Of a DNA stretch of 24,081 nucleotides, positions 1 to 5,582 are shown in pieces. Position 1 is the stretch's first letter, and the number at the start of each line of letters is the position of its first letter. Under the pieces are notes generated by a model that did not search any database, had not been told where the DNA came from, and saw nothing but the letters and a program-made list of their open reading frames with translations. The stretch comes from a virus. Location of the stretch: IMG/VR virus record IMGVR_UViG_3300031576_000270, positions 1-24,081 of that record; one strand, given 5' to 3'. The position numbers were made by a program, and so were the translations under genes.

Positions 1-254
1 TGGACGTATGTCCGGTATATCCCAGGGGGCAAGAGATAGGCCAGCGTTATGGTTTTGTGCCGCTGATCCGATTCGTTGATCTCCTTCGCATCTGGCACTA
101 CCTGCTCCATCGTCACGAGATTGACCATCACCGGCGGGAGTCGTCGGTGATATGTCTCGATGTGGTGGCAATATAGAGGAGCACCACCGAGACCTGTTGT
201 TGGGCCAGGTTTTTGACACTCTGGCCTGTCTTTGATGTCCTGTGTGTACTTCAT
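1..254 (-). CDS. Small phage protein of unknown function (3' part missing)
   Basis: A leftward reading frame begins at the ATG complementary to 252-254 and stays open for 84 codons to the window edge, so its C-terminus is missing. The start is supported by an AAGGAGGA ribosome binding site a few bases upstream, itself preceded by the hairpin at 273-292 that also precedes the two genes upstream. The translation begins MKYTQDIKDRPE. A later segment, TITLAYLLPPGIY, resembles TMISFTYSLAPGLY in the product of 609-980, which suggests distant paralogy or a shared fold. No known domain is recognised. It lies last of the visible genes in the leftward cluster. The reading frame is likely real; the function is unknown. 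Confidence 0.7.
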   Translation of the reverse strand, partial: MKYTQDIKDRPECQKPGPTTGLGGAPLYCHHIETYHRRLPPVMVNLVTMEQVVPDAKEINESDQRHKTITLAYLLPPGIYRTYV

Positions 255-272
255 TTATCTTCCTCCTTATTG

Positions 273-292
273 GGCGGCCCCCATTGGCCGCA
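273..292 (-). promoter_or_regulatory. Hairpin plus SD leader, copy 1
   Basis: On the minus strand the sequence GCGGCC-AATGGG-GGCCGC forms a 6-bp GC stem with a six-base loop. It is followed within about five bases by AAGGAGGA and then the ATG at 254. The hairpin, the A-rich spacer and the SD are nearly the same as at 578-597 and 997-1016. It may be an intercistronic RNA element controlling translation or mRNA stability; the role is inferred. Confidence 0.6.
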
Positions 293-306
293 CTGTCTGT
301 GAACCC

Positions 307-558
307 CTACTCGCAAGAATCCACGATCCGTATCCTCCGGGCCTCTCTCCTTGTTGCCTGGTCGCGGCCCTCTGCCACGGCCCGTAGATAGGGCCGGTAC
401 GACATCTGAGACCCGTACCACCGACCCACACCGTAGACATGCCGACCAGACACGGTACGCCACGGATAGGTCGGGTACCGCCGCACTCCGGCCTGATCAG
501 TCTCACTGGCCCCGTAGGTCGTACCGTCAGAATCCACGAATATTGTCACCTGGTACAT
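307..558 (-). CDS. Small phage protein of unknown function
   Basis: This leftward gene encodes 83 residues beginning MYQVTIFVDSDG. The frame is open further upstream, but the ATG complementary to 556-558 is chosen because AAAGGAGGAGG lies a few bases before it; the longer version would translate the conserved hairpin leader as protein. The product is rich in Arg and Tyr, is probably basic, and has no membrane segment or signal peptide. No family is recognised. It sits between two other small leftward genes and shares their leader, so the three are probably co-transcribed from the promoter at 1027-1054. Its N-terminus (MYQVTI) loosely resembles that of the 609-980 product (MYELTM). Confidence 0.7.
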   Translation of the reverse strand: MYQVTIFVDSDGTTYGASETDQAGVRRYPTYPWRTVSGRHVYGVGRWYGSQMSYRPYLRAVAEGRDQATRREARRIRIVDSCE

Positions 559-577
559 CTTCCCCTCCTCCTTTTTG

Positions 578-597
578 GGCGGCCCCCATTGGCCGCC
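578..597 (-). promoter_or_regulatory. Hairpin plus SD leader, copy 2
   Basis: This is the best of the three copies. GGCGGCC-AATGGG-GGCCGCC gives a perfect 7-bp stem with a six-base loop, followed by CAAAAAGGAGGAGG and the ATG at 558. It lies between the stop codon of the 609-980 gene and the next gene. The stem is GC-rich, but the following tract is A-rich on the transcript rather than U-rich, so it is not a standard intrinsic terminator. Confidence 0.65.
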
Positions 598-608
598 TGA
601 TGGGTTTA

Positions 609-980
609 TCAATGGGTGGGGGCTGGGATCGTGGCCCGCCGAGCCTCCTCCGCAGAGGACCCGGAGCCCATCAGAGCGATCATCGCGTGGGCGCGGTCAT
701 CGTCGATATCTTTCGCCACCGTCACGCCCTTCTTTTCCCAGGCCACAAAATAATTTTTCTCGCCGGCCTCGGACTGCTGATACAGCCCAGGGGCCAAGGA
801 GTACGTGAACGAGATCATCGTCCGAGCGCGCCCGAAATGCTCTCGGATTACTTTGTCGGCGTCGATGAATTTGGTCTCGACGCTATAGTCTAGCGCGCTC
901 CCATCGATGCTGCGCACCCAGCACCGATTCCCCATTTTTCCGCTGTACCCCTTGCCCCATTCCATTGTCAGTTCGTACAT
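609..980 (-). CDS. Small phage protein of unknown function, promoter-proximal
   Basis: This 123-residue leftward gene starts at the ATG complementary to 978-980, with AAAGGAGAG five bases upstream. It is the first gene after the leftward promoter. The translation begins MYELTMEWGKGYSG and includes TMISFTYSLAPGLYQQ and YFVAWEKKGVTV. The C-terminal third is Ala/Ser-rich. No membrane segment, signal peptide or catalytic motif is evident. The central part resembles a segment of the partial gene at the window's left edge, so the two may be diverged paralogs. Position next to a strong divergent promoter suggests early expression, as is common for small phage genes of this kind, but nothing in the sequence identifies a function. 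Confidence 0.75.
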   Translation of the reverse strand: MYELTMEWGKGYSGKMGNRCWVRSIDGSALDYSVETKFIDADKVIREHFGRARTMISFTYSLAPGLYQQSEAGEKNYFVAWEKKGVTVAKDIDDDRAHAMIALMGSGSSAEEARRATIPAPTH

Positions 981-996
981 TTTTCTCTCCTTTTTC

Positions 997-1016
997 GGCG
1001 GTCCCCATTGGCCACC
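997..1016 (-). promoter_or_regulatory. Hairpin plus SD leader, copy 3
   Basis: This third copy has GGTGGCC-AATGGG-GACCGCC. The stem keeps a G-U pair and has one C-A mismatch, while the loop is unchanged. It is followed by GAAAAAGGAGAG and the ATG at 980. It lies downstream of the leftward promoter, so here it would sit in the 5' leader of the mRNA. Confidence 0.6.
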
Positions 1017-1026
1017 TCATGATCAT

Positions 1027-1054
1027 AGTATAGCACACTATCTGGGTTTGTCAA
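1027..1054 (-). promoter_or_regulatory. Leftward sigma70-type promoter
   Basis: On the minus strand a perfect TTGACA (1049-1054) is followed after 16 bases by TATACT (1027-1032), close to the sigma70 consensus. It would drive the three small leftward genes. The interrupted inverted repeat ATAGT-N7-ACTAT overlaps the -10 box and could be an operator. A rightward counterpart for the gene at 1116 is much weaker: CATACT/TACTAT near 1096-1103 without a convincing -35. Confidence 0.7.
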
Positions 1055-1115
1055 ATTGGTGGCTAGCCCATTATGTAAACTATTGATTTTATAGGCATAC
1101 TATCCGCGTGGTCGG

Positions 1116-1496
1116 ATGTCAGATACACTCACACTCCGAGATCGGATGGTGACAAGGGGCTCCTCCCTTGACTTTTTCCACGCCCATCAGTATCGTGCCA
1201 TGATGGACTGGGACACGATCGCCGTGGGCCATAAGTATGACGGCATGAGCCGGTTAGAGTTTTTCACGGCCATCTGCCGGCAGTATGGACATAGTGGTCT
1301 GCGTGCTGAGGACGTACTGCGATCAGTGGCCGAGAAAAAGACGATGGACGAAGCCACTTATGCCAGCCGCATCCATGACCTAAGGGAGACACAGGAGGGC
1401 ATAGTCACACAGGTTGTGACTCCTGCCACTACCCCTACCCCTGACAATCGGTGCTCTGCCGATCTATTTACGCCGTATCATCCTGGACTATTCTGA
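1116..1496 (+). CDS. Small protein of unknown function, divergent from the leftward genes
   Basis: This 126-residue rightward frame begins MSDTLTLRDRMVTRG and ends at the TGA at 1494-1496, immediately before the tandem TGTAAAGAATTC sites. The SD is weak (GGTCGG-like), so the start is only moderately certain. The middle is predicted to be mostly helical (about residues 45-95, RLEFFTAICRQYG through YASRIHDL). The tail is Thr/Pro-rich and probably disordered. No family is recognised. Lying divergently from the early-looking leftward genes and just before a candidate regulator or replication gene, it could be a regulatory or replication accessory protein. That is a guess from position only. Confidence 0.55.
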   Translation: MSDTLTLRDRMVTRGSSLDFFHAHQYRAMMDWDTIAVGHKYDGMSRLEFFTAICRQYGHSGLRAEDVLRSVAEKKTMDEATYASRIHDLRETQEGIVTQVVTPATTPTPDNRCSADLFTPYHPGLF

Positions 1497-1537
1497 TGTA
1501 AAGAATCCTGACGTAGAGCATGTAAAGAATTCTGACA
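1497..1537 (+). promoter_or_regulatory. Two tandem TGTAAAGAATTC-type sites, 24-bp period
   Basis: Copy 1 (1497-1513) is TGTAAAGAATCCTGACG and copy 2 (1521-1537) is TGTAAAGAATTCTGACA, with start points 24 bp apart and a seven-base spacer. They fill the gap between the stop at 1496 and the SD of the gene at 1550. The same 17-mer occurs twice, reverse-complemented and with the same period, at 14425-14465. A symmetrical version is at 3422-3439. They are candidate operators or iterons for a phage DNA-binding protein. Confidence 0.7.
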
Positions 1538-1549
1538 CGTAGGAGACAT

Positions 1550-2824
1550 ATGCCAACAGAAAAAGAGATCATCGAAGCTGGGATGAAGGCGCTACTGGCC
1601 AAGAGAGCATTGATTGCTGCAGCCGAGAGTGGGATGATTCAGGCGCCGGCTCCACGACCAACTGGTCTGGAGGCTCCCCCTACCGCAGGCCCAGACAGGG
1701 CCAATAGATATGCCAGGCTAGAGACCGAGACAGAGCACGGGTATCTTATGCGGGCGAACGCCATCATGTTGGAGCAGCGGCGTATCAACGCCCTCCAGGA
1801 GGAGAGTATGACACGCGCGGCTCCACAGCGTGACCTATCTGCCTGGGTGGAGCATGTTGTTCGAGCAGGGGCCCATTCACCGTGCGCAGTGTCTGCACCC
1901 CTAATAAATGGAACTCCTCCCATACAGCCTATACCACCTATACCGCCGATACCGGCTAAGGAGCGTTTCATGGCCGATCTGAGGCGTGGTCTCAACGCCA
2001 CGGACATGGTCGAGCGGGAACGAGCCGAGGCTGCCATGGATGTCTATCATCGCAGTGGCAACACGGTCATGTGCATTGGGACAAGGACGTACTCGGACGA
2101 TCCCGCAGTAGTCATTAAGGAGAGTCCAGTCCATCGCGACATCGGAGTTACAGCCCGCGTGAGGACATCCAGCACCGACACCGACCAAGAATCCAATCTC
2201 CTGTCTGCTGTTCGTCACGCCGTCCAGCTTGGGTCGCACACTCGGAGGATAGACCTAGGACAAATCCCGTTAGGCGTACTGCGTCAGCTTAGCTCTGGTG
2301 CAATGCGGATTTTCTCTGCTCTATCATCCATGTGTTACCGCAACGAGAGAGGCATAGCCAGACCAGGCTTGGCGTGGATTGCCAAAGAATGTGGTGTGTC
2401 CTACTGGCACGCCAGTCGGTGCGTCAAGACGCTCATCCGTCACCGTCTGATCGCCAGACAACAGTGCTTTCAACGCTTGCTACCTGCGGATCATCCAGAC
2501 CAAACAGGTGCCGTCCGATATGGGACCAACGTATATCGCATAGGGCATCGTTGGGATGCCTCTCTCAAGGATCGCGTCAGCAAGACCTACGGTATCTTTG
2601 ACCTTATTGCCCGATCTGGTCGCCGATTTGTCCTGGACACACGGTTTCTTTTTTCCTCACCTTCCCGTTTGCTCAAGAAAGCAAACATAGTACAATCAAG
2701 TAAGTACACCGATCAAGTAAGTATTCTCGAACACCCAAATCATACAGCGGGCGCGGAGAAGCCCAAAAGCGAATCCCGCGACCCGCTTTTTTTGCTCACA
2801 GACCAGTTTGTAGTAGTTACGTGA
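1550..2824 (+). CDS. Putative winged-helix replication initiator or DNA-binding regulator
   Basis: This 424-residue product starts at the ATG at 1550 with TAGGAG upstream. Residues 1-115 are helical and charged, and residues about 117-138 form a Pro/Ile linker (PIQPIPPIPPIP). Residues about 245-305 resemble a winged helix-turn-helix: a helix RIFSALSSMCYRNERG, then LAWIAKECGVSYWHASRCVK as turn plus recognition helix, then LIRHRLIAR as the wing start. This layout is common in phage and plasmid replication initiators and DnaD-like proteins, which is why that role is proposed; it is not diagnostic. Supporting context is the iteron-like pair directly upstream and the repeat-bearing non-coding stretch downstream. 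The last codons overlap a strong terminator, which is odd and might mean the true C-terminus is shorter. Confidence 0.65.
   Translation: MPTEKEIIEAGMKALLAKRALIAAAESGMIQAPAPRPTGLEAPPTAGPDRANRYARLETETEHGYLMRANAIMLEQRRINALQEESMTRAAPQRDLSAWVEHVVRAGAHSPCAVSAPLINGTPPIQPIPPIPPIPAKERFMADLRRGLNATDMVERERAEAAMDVYHRSGNTVMCIGTRTYSDDPAVVIKESPVHRDIGVTARVRTSSTDTDQESNLLSAVRHAVQLGSHTRRIDLGQIPLGVLRQLSSGAMRIFSALSSMCYRNERGIARPGLAWIAKECGVSYWHASRCVKTLIRHRLIARQQCFQRLLPADHPDQTGAVRYGTNVYRIGHRWDASLKDRVSKTYGIFDLIARSGRRFVLDTRFLFSSPSRLLKKANIVQSSKYTDQVSILEHPNHTAGAEKPKSESRDPLFLLTDQFVVVT
2695..2723 (+). repeat. 12-bp direct repeat, 17-bp period
   Basis: ATCAAGTAAGTA occurs exactly at 2695-2706 and 2712-2723, inside the 3' end of the winged-helix gene. 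The two copies are in different reading frames (encoding SSKY and DQVS segments), so amino-acid constraint alone does not explain the identity. It could be a protein-binding site near an origin, or chance. Confidence 0.5.
2746..2793 (+). terminator. Strong rho-independent terminator
   Basis: AGCGGGCGCGG (2746-2756) pairs with CCGCG-A-CCCGCT (2776-2787), giving 11 base pairs with a single bulged A, a 19-base loop and a run of seven T (2787-2793). It would end rightward transcription of the 1116/1550 genes. It overlaps the last codons of the 1550-2824 reading frame. Confidence 0.8.
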
Positions 2825-3112
2825 CTGCAACCGCAAAGCAATTTGGCAAAATAAATTCTCACTAACAGAAAACAGCGCTGGCGTGCGGACGCAGTATGCA
2901 CTACGTGCCTGCGCCGCCGCCGCGCTAGCGTAGGGGAAGACCAACACACAGCAGAGAATTCATGTTGCAAAACATTATCCGGTCGGAGTACAGTACCATT
3001 GAGTTAGTTTGCGCCGAGAGAGGAGATTCAGTCGTCGACAATTCGTCGACAATTCACCTCAAAAATACCAAAAAATAAATAGGCGTGCTATGAAAACATA
3101 GGAGCCAGTGCC
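2825..3112. other. Non-coding gap with hairpin and short tandem repeat; possible origin or control region
   Basis: No convincing gene lies here. It holds a hairpin at 2890-2913 (outer CGCAG/CTGCG, inner GCAC/GTGC, three-base loop and a TAT bulge), a GC-rich tract near 2909-2935, and an exact 11-bp tandem repeat CGTCGACAATT at 3033-3054. An A-rich run at 3058-3081 precedes the holin-like gene. No good promoter pair was found, although one is expected after the terminator. An origin of replication is possible beside the initiator-like gene but is not shown. Confidence 0.4.
3033..3054 (+). repeat. Tandem 11-bp repeat with GTCGAC cores
   Basis: CGTCGACAATT is repeated exactly twice head to tail. 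Each copy contains the palindrome GTCGAC. It lies 60-80 bases before the holin-like gene, so it may be a binding site in that gene's control region. Confidence 0.55.
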
Positions 3113-3394
3113 GTGCACAAGGAGACCAAAATCCCCCCGTCCGCAGGGGTAGAAGTAGTCAACCCACGCACCCCCGCCCTGGACCAAACGCCGAAGACAC
3201 TGGCGTATATCTACACCGCAGGGTTCTTTTTTCTCTCTATGTACGTCATGATGTATGGGGTCGCGCCGGAATCGAAAGACCTGGTGAATACCCTCGTCGG
3301 AATACTTAGCGCAGGGCAAGTGGGCATCATGAGCTATTACTTCGGGTCAAGTTCGGGGAGCGCAAGAAAAACGGAGATGATGGGACGAGAGTAG
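3113..3394 (+). CDS. Holin-like small membrane protein
   Basis: This 93-residue product starts at the GTG at 3113, eight bases after an AGGAG. In-frame alternatives are worse: the ATG at 3090 reaches a stop after three codons. Two hydrophobic segments are visible, YIYTAGFFFLSMYVMMYGV (about residues 32-50) and LVNTLVGILSAGQVGIMSYYF (about 57-77). A YYFGSSSGSARKTE signature follows, of the kind seen in small phage membrane proteins usually annotated as holins. A holin would form lesions in the inner membrane to let lysis enzymes through. No endolysin is next to it in this window, so the assignment rests on topology and the C-terminal signature. Confidence 0.65.
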   Translation: MHKETKIPPSAGVEVVNPRTPALDQTPKTLAYIYTAGFFFLSMYVMMYGVAPESKDLVNTLVGILSAGQVGIMSYYFGSSSGSARKTEMMGRE

Positions 3395-3421
3395 CATGTG
3401 AAGTAAATACGACAGACCTCG

Positions 3422-3446
3422 TGTAAAGAATTCTTTACAGTATAAT
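3422..3446. promoter_or_regulatory. Perfect 18-bp palindrome abutting a TATAAT box
   Basis: TGTAAAGAATTCTTTACA (3422-3439) is perfectly self-complementary. It is followed one base later by TATAAT (3441-3446), with CTATACTT just after. No good -35 is seen at 16-18 bases, so the palindrome would occupy the spacer of a promoter for the packaging operon. That fits either a repressor operator or an activator-dependent promoter. Its half-site is shared with the tandem sites at 1497 and 14425. Confidence 0.65.
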
Positions 3447-3493
3447 CACTATACTTACCATACTCATTAGATTGAATAGGACAGGATGCCTAA

Positions 3494-4051
3494 ATGGAAG
3501 AACTGAAAGACAAACAAAATCCGGCTGACCATGTCTCTCGCTGGGATATTGGTCGTCTCACCCCGAGTCTGAAAAACTCCAGAGTCCACAGCGATGAGCA
3601 GATAGCGCAGATTGTCGCGTCAATCCTAGAGTGGGGATGGACTATGCCAATCCTCTCTGGCGTGGATGGACAAATTATAGCCGGACATGCTCGATTTATG
3701 GCGGCCAAAAAACTAGGACTCCAGACAGTGCCGGTGGTGGTCGCCGACGGATGGACCGATGCGCAATGCAGGGCGTATGTGATAGCCGATAATAGTTTGG
3801 CTCTGAACGCAAATTGGGACGACGATATGCTCCATGTTGAGATGGAGAGCTTGCGAGAGTTAGACTTCGATATTTCCCTCCTCGGCCTAAATCTATCTCC
3901 ACTGGACGCGGAGACAATCTCGATGACGCCAGAAAATGAGTCAGAGACAACTCATACTGTGGTGATATTCTGCCCAACCGAAGCAGAGCAGAAAGCCATC
4001 TATGAGAGGATGTGCGCCGAGGGATATACGTGCCGCGTGCAAAGTTTGTGA
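3494..4051 (+). CDS. ParB/Srx-fold domain protein
   Basis: This 185-residue protein has the ParB N-terminal (ParB/sulfiredoxin) fold signature IIAGHARFMAAKKLG, with GHAR at residues 64-67, preceded by a strand of PILSGVDGQ type and followed by VPVVVADGW. The conserved DNSLALNANWDDDML helix region follows, and the C-terminal 40 residues are variable. Members bind nucleotides, and some cut DNA or act in partition. In phages a copy often sits just before the terminase genes with no proven role. It starts at the ATG at 3494 with AGGA upstream; the ATG at 3486 leads to a quick stop. It heads the packaging operon after the palindrome at 3422 and overlaps the ABC-GNAT gene, which suggests the two act together. 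Confidence 0.85.
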   Translation: MEELKDKQNPADHVSRWDIGRLTPSLKNSRVHSDEQIAQIVASILEWGWTMPILSGVDGQIIAGHARFMAAKKLGLQTVPVVVADGWTDAQCRAYVIADNSLALNANWDDDMLHVEMESLRELDFDISLLGLNLSPLDAETISMTPENESETTHTVVIFCPTEAEQKAIYERMCAEGYTCRVQSL

Positions 4052-5181
4052 TCGAGCACTCCCCAAAAAAATCATTCCGCGTGGAGATGATCTGCTCGAG
4101 CTATGGAATGAGCGGCGGAAAAACAGAGACCGAGTACGATGTGGATATCCCAATCGAGACGATGCCAAAATGGAATGTTGGCCTCATTACGGGCCCGTCT
4201 GGATCAGGGAAGACGATCATCGCAAAGAAAATGTTTCCCGACTACACGATTTGTTCTGGATTCGCGTGGGGCGAAGGGTCAATACTGGATGATTTCGAGG
4301 AGAGTCTGTCCACCCAAAAAATCCAGGAAGTACTATCCAGCGTAGGCTTTTCATCGCCACCAGATTGGATCAAGCCCTTTTCCATCCTATCCACAGGACA
4401 GCAGATGAGAGCTGAAATAGCGCGACTGTTATCCTCCTCTCAAGGGCCCTCAATCTATGACGAGTTCACGGCGACGATAGATCGAACAACGGCCCAGATA
4501 GGATGTATCGCTGTTCAGAAATTTGTTCGACGGGAAGACAAAAAATTCATCGCGATCTCATGTCACGATGACGTCGAGGGGTACTTGCAGCCTGACTGGG
4601 TCTATGACACACACCTCGGAAAATTCCGAACGAGGTGCCTTCAGCGACCCGACATTACCGTTGCAGTACGAACCGCAGACTATCGGGAGTGGGGAATATT
4701 TAGGAGGTTTCATTATTTGACCTCCAGCCACAGTAGGTCGGCTCACTGTTACATCGCCGAAATCGGTGGACGTCCAATAGCATGGTGCAGCGTGATCCAT
4801 CTATTGCACGCGACGGCCAAAAAAACCAAGATGATCCATCGACTCGTGGTTAGACCGGACTATCAGGGGGTTGGAATAGGGACTAAATTCCTGACTATCA
4901 TCGCCAAACGGTACGTGGAGCAGGGATATCGAGTGAGACTGGTCACATCGTCGGCAGCGCTCCTACGCATGACGCGCCGCGCGGACGACGGAGGAAGGTC
5001 ATGCGGGTTCGTCTTGGCTCGGCGGCCAGGGTATACATCTAGGCGATTCAGGGACAATGACCGAACGAAACCAGTCCAAACATCACCAGGTCGACTCACA
5101 ATCTCGATGGAGGCTACTCGATCTAGTCTCGACAGATATTTTGCCGGAGCGAAGGGCGCAGCGACAGGGGGTGGACAATGA
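4030..5181 (+). CDS. ABC-type ATPase fused to GNAT acyltransferase domain
   Basis: This is about 383 residues from the GTG at 4030, chosen for the GAGGGA six bases upstream; a GTG at 4012 and another at 4048 are alternatives. The N-terminal half is an ABC-type ATPase: Walker A GPSGSGKT (residues 55-62), signature-like LSTGQQ (120-125), Walker B YDEF (D144, E145) and H-loop SCHDD (H179). The C-terminal half from about residue 210 is GNAT-like, with FHYL (227-230) and the acyl-CoA-binding motif RLVVRPDYQGVGIG (271-284). No membrane partner is present, so it is not a transporter. ABC-GNAT proteins of this kind occur in phages beside ParB-like and terminase genes. Mu Mom, which modifies adenine, also has a GNAT fold, so a DNA-modifying role is a reasonable but unproven inference. 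Confidence 0.85.
   Translation: MPRAKFVIEHSPKKSFRVEMICSSYGMSGGKTETEYDVDIPIETMPKWNVGLITGPSGSGKTIIAKKMFPDYTICSGFAWGEGSILDDFEESLSTQKIQEVLSSVGFSSPPDWIKPFSILSTGQQMRAEIARLLSSSQGPSIYDEFTATIDRTTAQIGCIAVQKFVRREDKKFIAISCHDDVEGYLQPDWVYDTHLGKFRTRCLQRPDITVAVRTADYREWGIFRRFHYLTSSHSRSAHCYIAEIGGRPIAWCSVIHLLHATAKKTKMIHRLVVRPDYQGVGIGTKFLTIIAKRYVEQGYRVRLVTSSAALLRMTRRADDGGRSCGFVLARRPGYTSRRFRDNDRTKPVQTSPGRLTISMEATRSSLDRYFAGAKGAATGGGQ
5141..5164 (+). repeat. 24-bp dispersed repeat, copy A
   Basis: This segment at the 3' end of the ABC-GNAT gene matches 7990-8013 at 23 of 24 bases. The core GCCGGAGCGAAGGGCG recurs with one change at 10563-10578. All three are read in the same frame, giving AGAKGA, AGAKGV and AEAKGD. 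Confidence 0.55.
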
Positions 5182-5582
5182 AGAATCGAGACGCCCAGCT
5201 TGACGATGAGGACTTGCTTCCCCGACCCAAGAAGGTTTCAGCCAAAAAAAGAAGCCACTTCATCGATCCGACTGACGCGGAGCGCGCGCATGTGAAAACG
5301 ATGTCCGGATTAGGCTTAAACGCGGAGCAAATAGGTATGGTGATACGTGGGGGCGTGTCTGGGACAATCATCCGAAAGAGATTTCGCTCGGAGCTGGACT
5401 TAGGCAAAACGATGGCCCTTACATCTATCTCGCAGAGCGTATTCCATCGAGCAAAAAAATCCGATATTCTGGCGATATTTTGGCTAAAAACGCAGGGACA
5501 TTGGTGTGATCACCAACAGCCAGAACCCACGAAAGGCATGATCGAAGCCCTAAAACTCATTGCCGCCAAGTTGCCAGAATGA
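5178..5582 (+). CDS. terS: Terminase small subunit-like DNA packaging protein
   Basis: This 134-residue protein starts at an ATG overlapping the upstream stop (ATGA), with AGGGGG before it. After a charged N-terminus, residues about 30-65 contain a helix-turn-helix: AERAHVKTMSGLGLNAEQIGM, then a second helix ending IIRKRFRSELDLGK. The following ALTSISQSVFHRAKKSD helix and the FWLKTQGHW motif are typical of a phage small terminase or packaging family. Such proteins bind the packaging start site as oligomers and present DNA to the large subunit. The gene overlaps the large terminase gene start by the same ATGA arrangement, as expected for a coupled pair. Confidence 0.85.
   Translation: MKNRDAQLDDEDLLPRPKKVSAKKRSHFIDPTDAERAHVKTMSGLGLNAEQIGMVIRGGVSGTIIRKRFRSELDLGKTMALTSISQSVFHRAKKSDILAIFWLKTQGHWCDHQQPEPTKGMIEALKLIAAKLPE

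Noticed and set aside
251-463. 70-residue leftward frame reading through the hairpin leader
   Set aside because: It translates the hairpin leader into a peptide and ends in the ribosome-binding region of the next gene. The gene at 307-558 uses another frame with a better SD.
351-893. 180-residue rightward frame over the leftward small genes
   Set aside because: Its sequence is low-complexity Arg/Pro/Ser-rich, has no SD, and covers three leftward genes that have strong SDs.
1168-1196. TTGACT-17-TATCGT promoter-like sequence
   Set aside because: It lies within the 1116-1496 gene with a weak -10, and nothing downstream needs a promoter there.
2696-2970. Two leftward frames opposite the terminator and following gap
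   Set aside because: Atypical composition, no SD, and they run through the terminator stem and the end of the rightward gene.
3059-3319. 86-residue leftward frame opposite the holin-like gene
   Set aside because: The rightward frame has an SD and a clear two-membrane-segment protein, and the antisense one has neither.
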